A stretch of 6,466 nt of DNA, taken from Spirochaetaceae bacterium (GTDB taxonomy: Bacteria; Spirochaetota; Spirochaetia; DSM-27196; SKKC01). The DNA lies in contig PWGF01000226.1 in assembly GCA_003554375.1 (NCBI GenBank), positions 1 through 6,466 on the forward strand, in the 5' to 3' direction. The translations under genes were made by a program, and so were the position numbers. Positions 5,839 to 6,466 of the stretch are shown here, one piece after another. Within the stretch, counting starts at the first letter, position 1, and each line of letters starts with the position of its first letter. A model generated the notes under the pieces. It saw only the letters and a program-made list of their open reading frames with translations, did not search any database and was not told the DNA's origin.

Positions 5839-6466
5839 CTACGCCGTGGCCCGCTCGAGCTCGGGCTCGACCTGGACTCGCTTAAGTCGCAGTGAGTTGT
5901 ACACCACGTTCAGCGAGCTCACGCTCATGGCGGCCGCACCGATCATCGGGTGCAGAAGCCCGAACATCGCAACGGGAATGGCAACCGCGTTGTAGAACCA
6001 CGCCCAGAAGTAGTTCTCCTTGATCTTGCGGAATGTGGCCCGGGATAGATTGATCGCAGTGACTAGCGTCACCAGCTCACCGCGCACCAGCGTGACATCG
6101 GCTGCCTCGATCGCAACGTCGGTGCCGGTGCCGATCGCGATGCCGACGTCGGCCTGTTTCAGCGCGGGCGCATCGTTTATTCCGTCGCCGACCATGGCGA
6201 CGCTCCCCAGCTTCTGCTGGAGCGATCGGACTTCCTCGACCTTCCCTTCCGGCATGACCTCGGCCAACACGTGGCTGATGCCGACTCGGCGCGCGATGGC
6301 GTCCGCCGTTCGCCGGTTGTCGCCGGTGATCATGGCCGTTCGCATGCCCATTCGCTCCAGCTCACGAATCGCCGCCGGGGCGTCGTCCTTGAGCGGGTCG
6401 GCCACTGCGATTGCGCCGAGCAGCCGGCCGTCGACGACCACGAGCATTGCCGTCTTCGCTTCGTCC
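5839..6466 (-). CDS. copA: Copper-type P1B ATPase, C-terminal part (5' end outside the window)
   Basis: The last 208 residues of a heavy-metal-transporting P-type ATPase, which exports monovalent copper (or silver) across the cytoplasmic membrane using ATP. The frame enters from the right edge as DEAKTAM, so the real start is beyond the window. Seen in order (fragment numbering): DGRLLGAIAVADPLK; MITGDN (TGDN 47-50); MPEGK; VGDGIND (93-98) hinge with magnesium-binding aspartates; GIAIGTGTDVAIEAAD. Two final membrane helices follow. The first carries Y158-N159 (FYNAVAIP) and the second M180-S-V-S-S184, with the copper-specific YN and MxxSS signatures of P1B-1 pumps. The metal-binding N terminus, the CPC helix and the DKTGT phosphorylation site are outside the window, so substrate assignment rests on these two helices. 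It converges with arsC, suggesting a metal/metalloid resistance locus. Confidence 0.9.
   Translation of the reverse strand, partial: DEAKTAMLVVVDGRLLGAIAVADPLKDDAPAAIRELERMGMRTAMITGDNRRTADAIARRVGISHVLAEVMPEGKVEEVRSLQQKLGSVAMVGDGINDAPALKQADVGIAIGTGTDVAIEAADVTLVRGELVTLVTAINLSRATFRKIKENYFWAWFYNAVAIPVAMFGLLHPMIGAAAMSVSSLNVVYNSLRLKRVQVEPELERATA

Overview
The window is a GC-rich stretch of a bacterial chromosome with six recognisable protein genes on both strands. The lineage cannot be fixed from the sequence. A membrane-anchored YcgR/PilZ-type protein and a lipoprotein with a loose lipobox would suit a diderm bacterium such as a high-GC spirochaete, but this is inference only. No rRNA, tRNA, CRISPR array, transposase or integrase was found.

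Left part (1-3300). A PilZ-domain (cyclic-di-GMP receptor) protein with one N-terminal membrane segment reads rightward. An unrecognised acidic lipoprotein reads leftward into it, and the two coding regions overlap tail to tail by 53 bp. Divergent from the lipoprotein is an M48-family zinc metalloprotease with HEMGH and ESLAD-like motifs. It ends at a short convergent intergenic segment holding a perfect 11-bp stem-loop.

Middle (3300-5130). A DUF1848 protein lies on the minus strand and carries a CX3CX2C cysteine cluster at its C terminus. Upstream of it is about 945 bp without a convincing gene. This gap holds a short tandem repeat, one weak small ORF, an AT-rich pocket, and a non-random array of three TGCA-NNN-TGCATA elements about 170-220 bp before the next gene.

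Right part (5130-6466). A thioredoxin-type arsenate reductase (ArsC, low-molecular-weight phosphatase fold) reads rightward. Its candidate promoter has a -10 box inside a 6-bp inverted repeat and abuts the ATG. Convergent to it is the C-terminal part of a copper-type P1B ATPase, which runs off the right edge. Between them lie 256 bp of very GC-rich DNA with short direct repeats and three copies of the palindrome GGCCGGCC. The pair suggests a small metal/metalloid resistance locus. No ArsR, ArsB/Acr3, CopZ or CsoR/CueR gene is visible.

I see no clearly new multi-gene system. The best leads are non-coding: the TGCA array, the ArsC promoter dyad, and the repeat-dense ArsC/ATPase gap.
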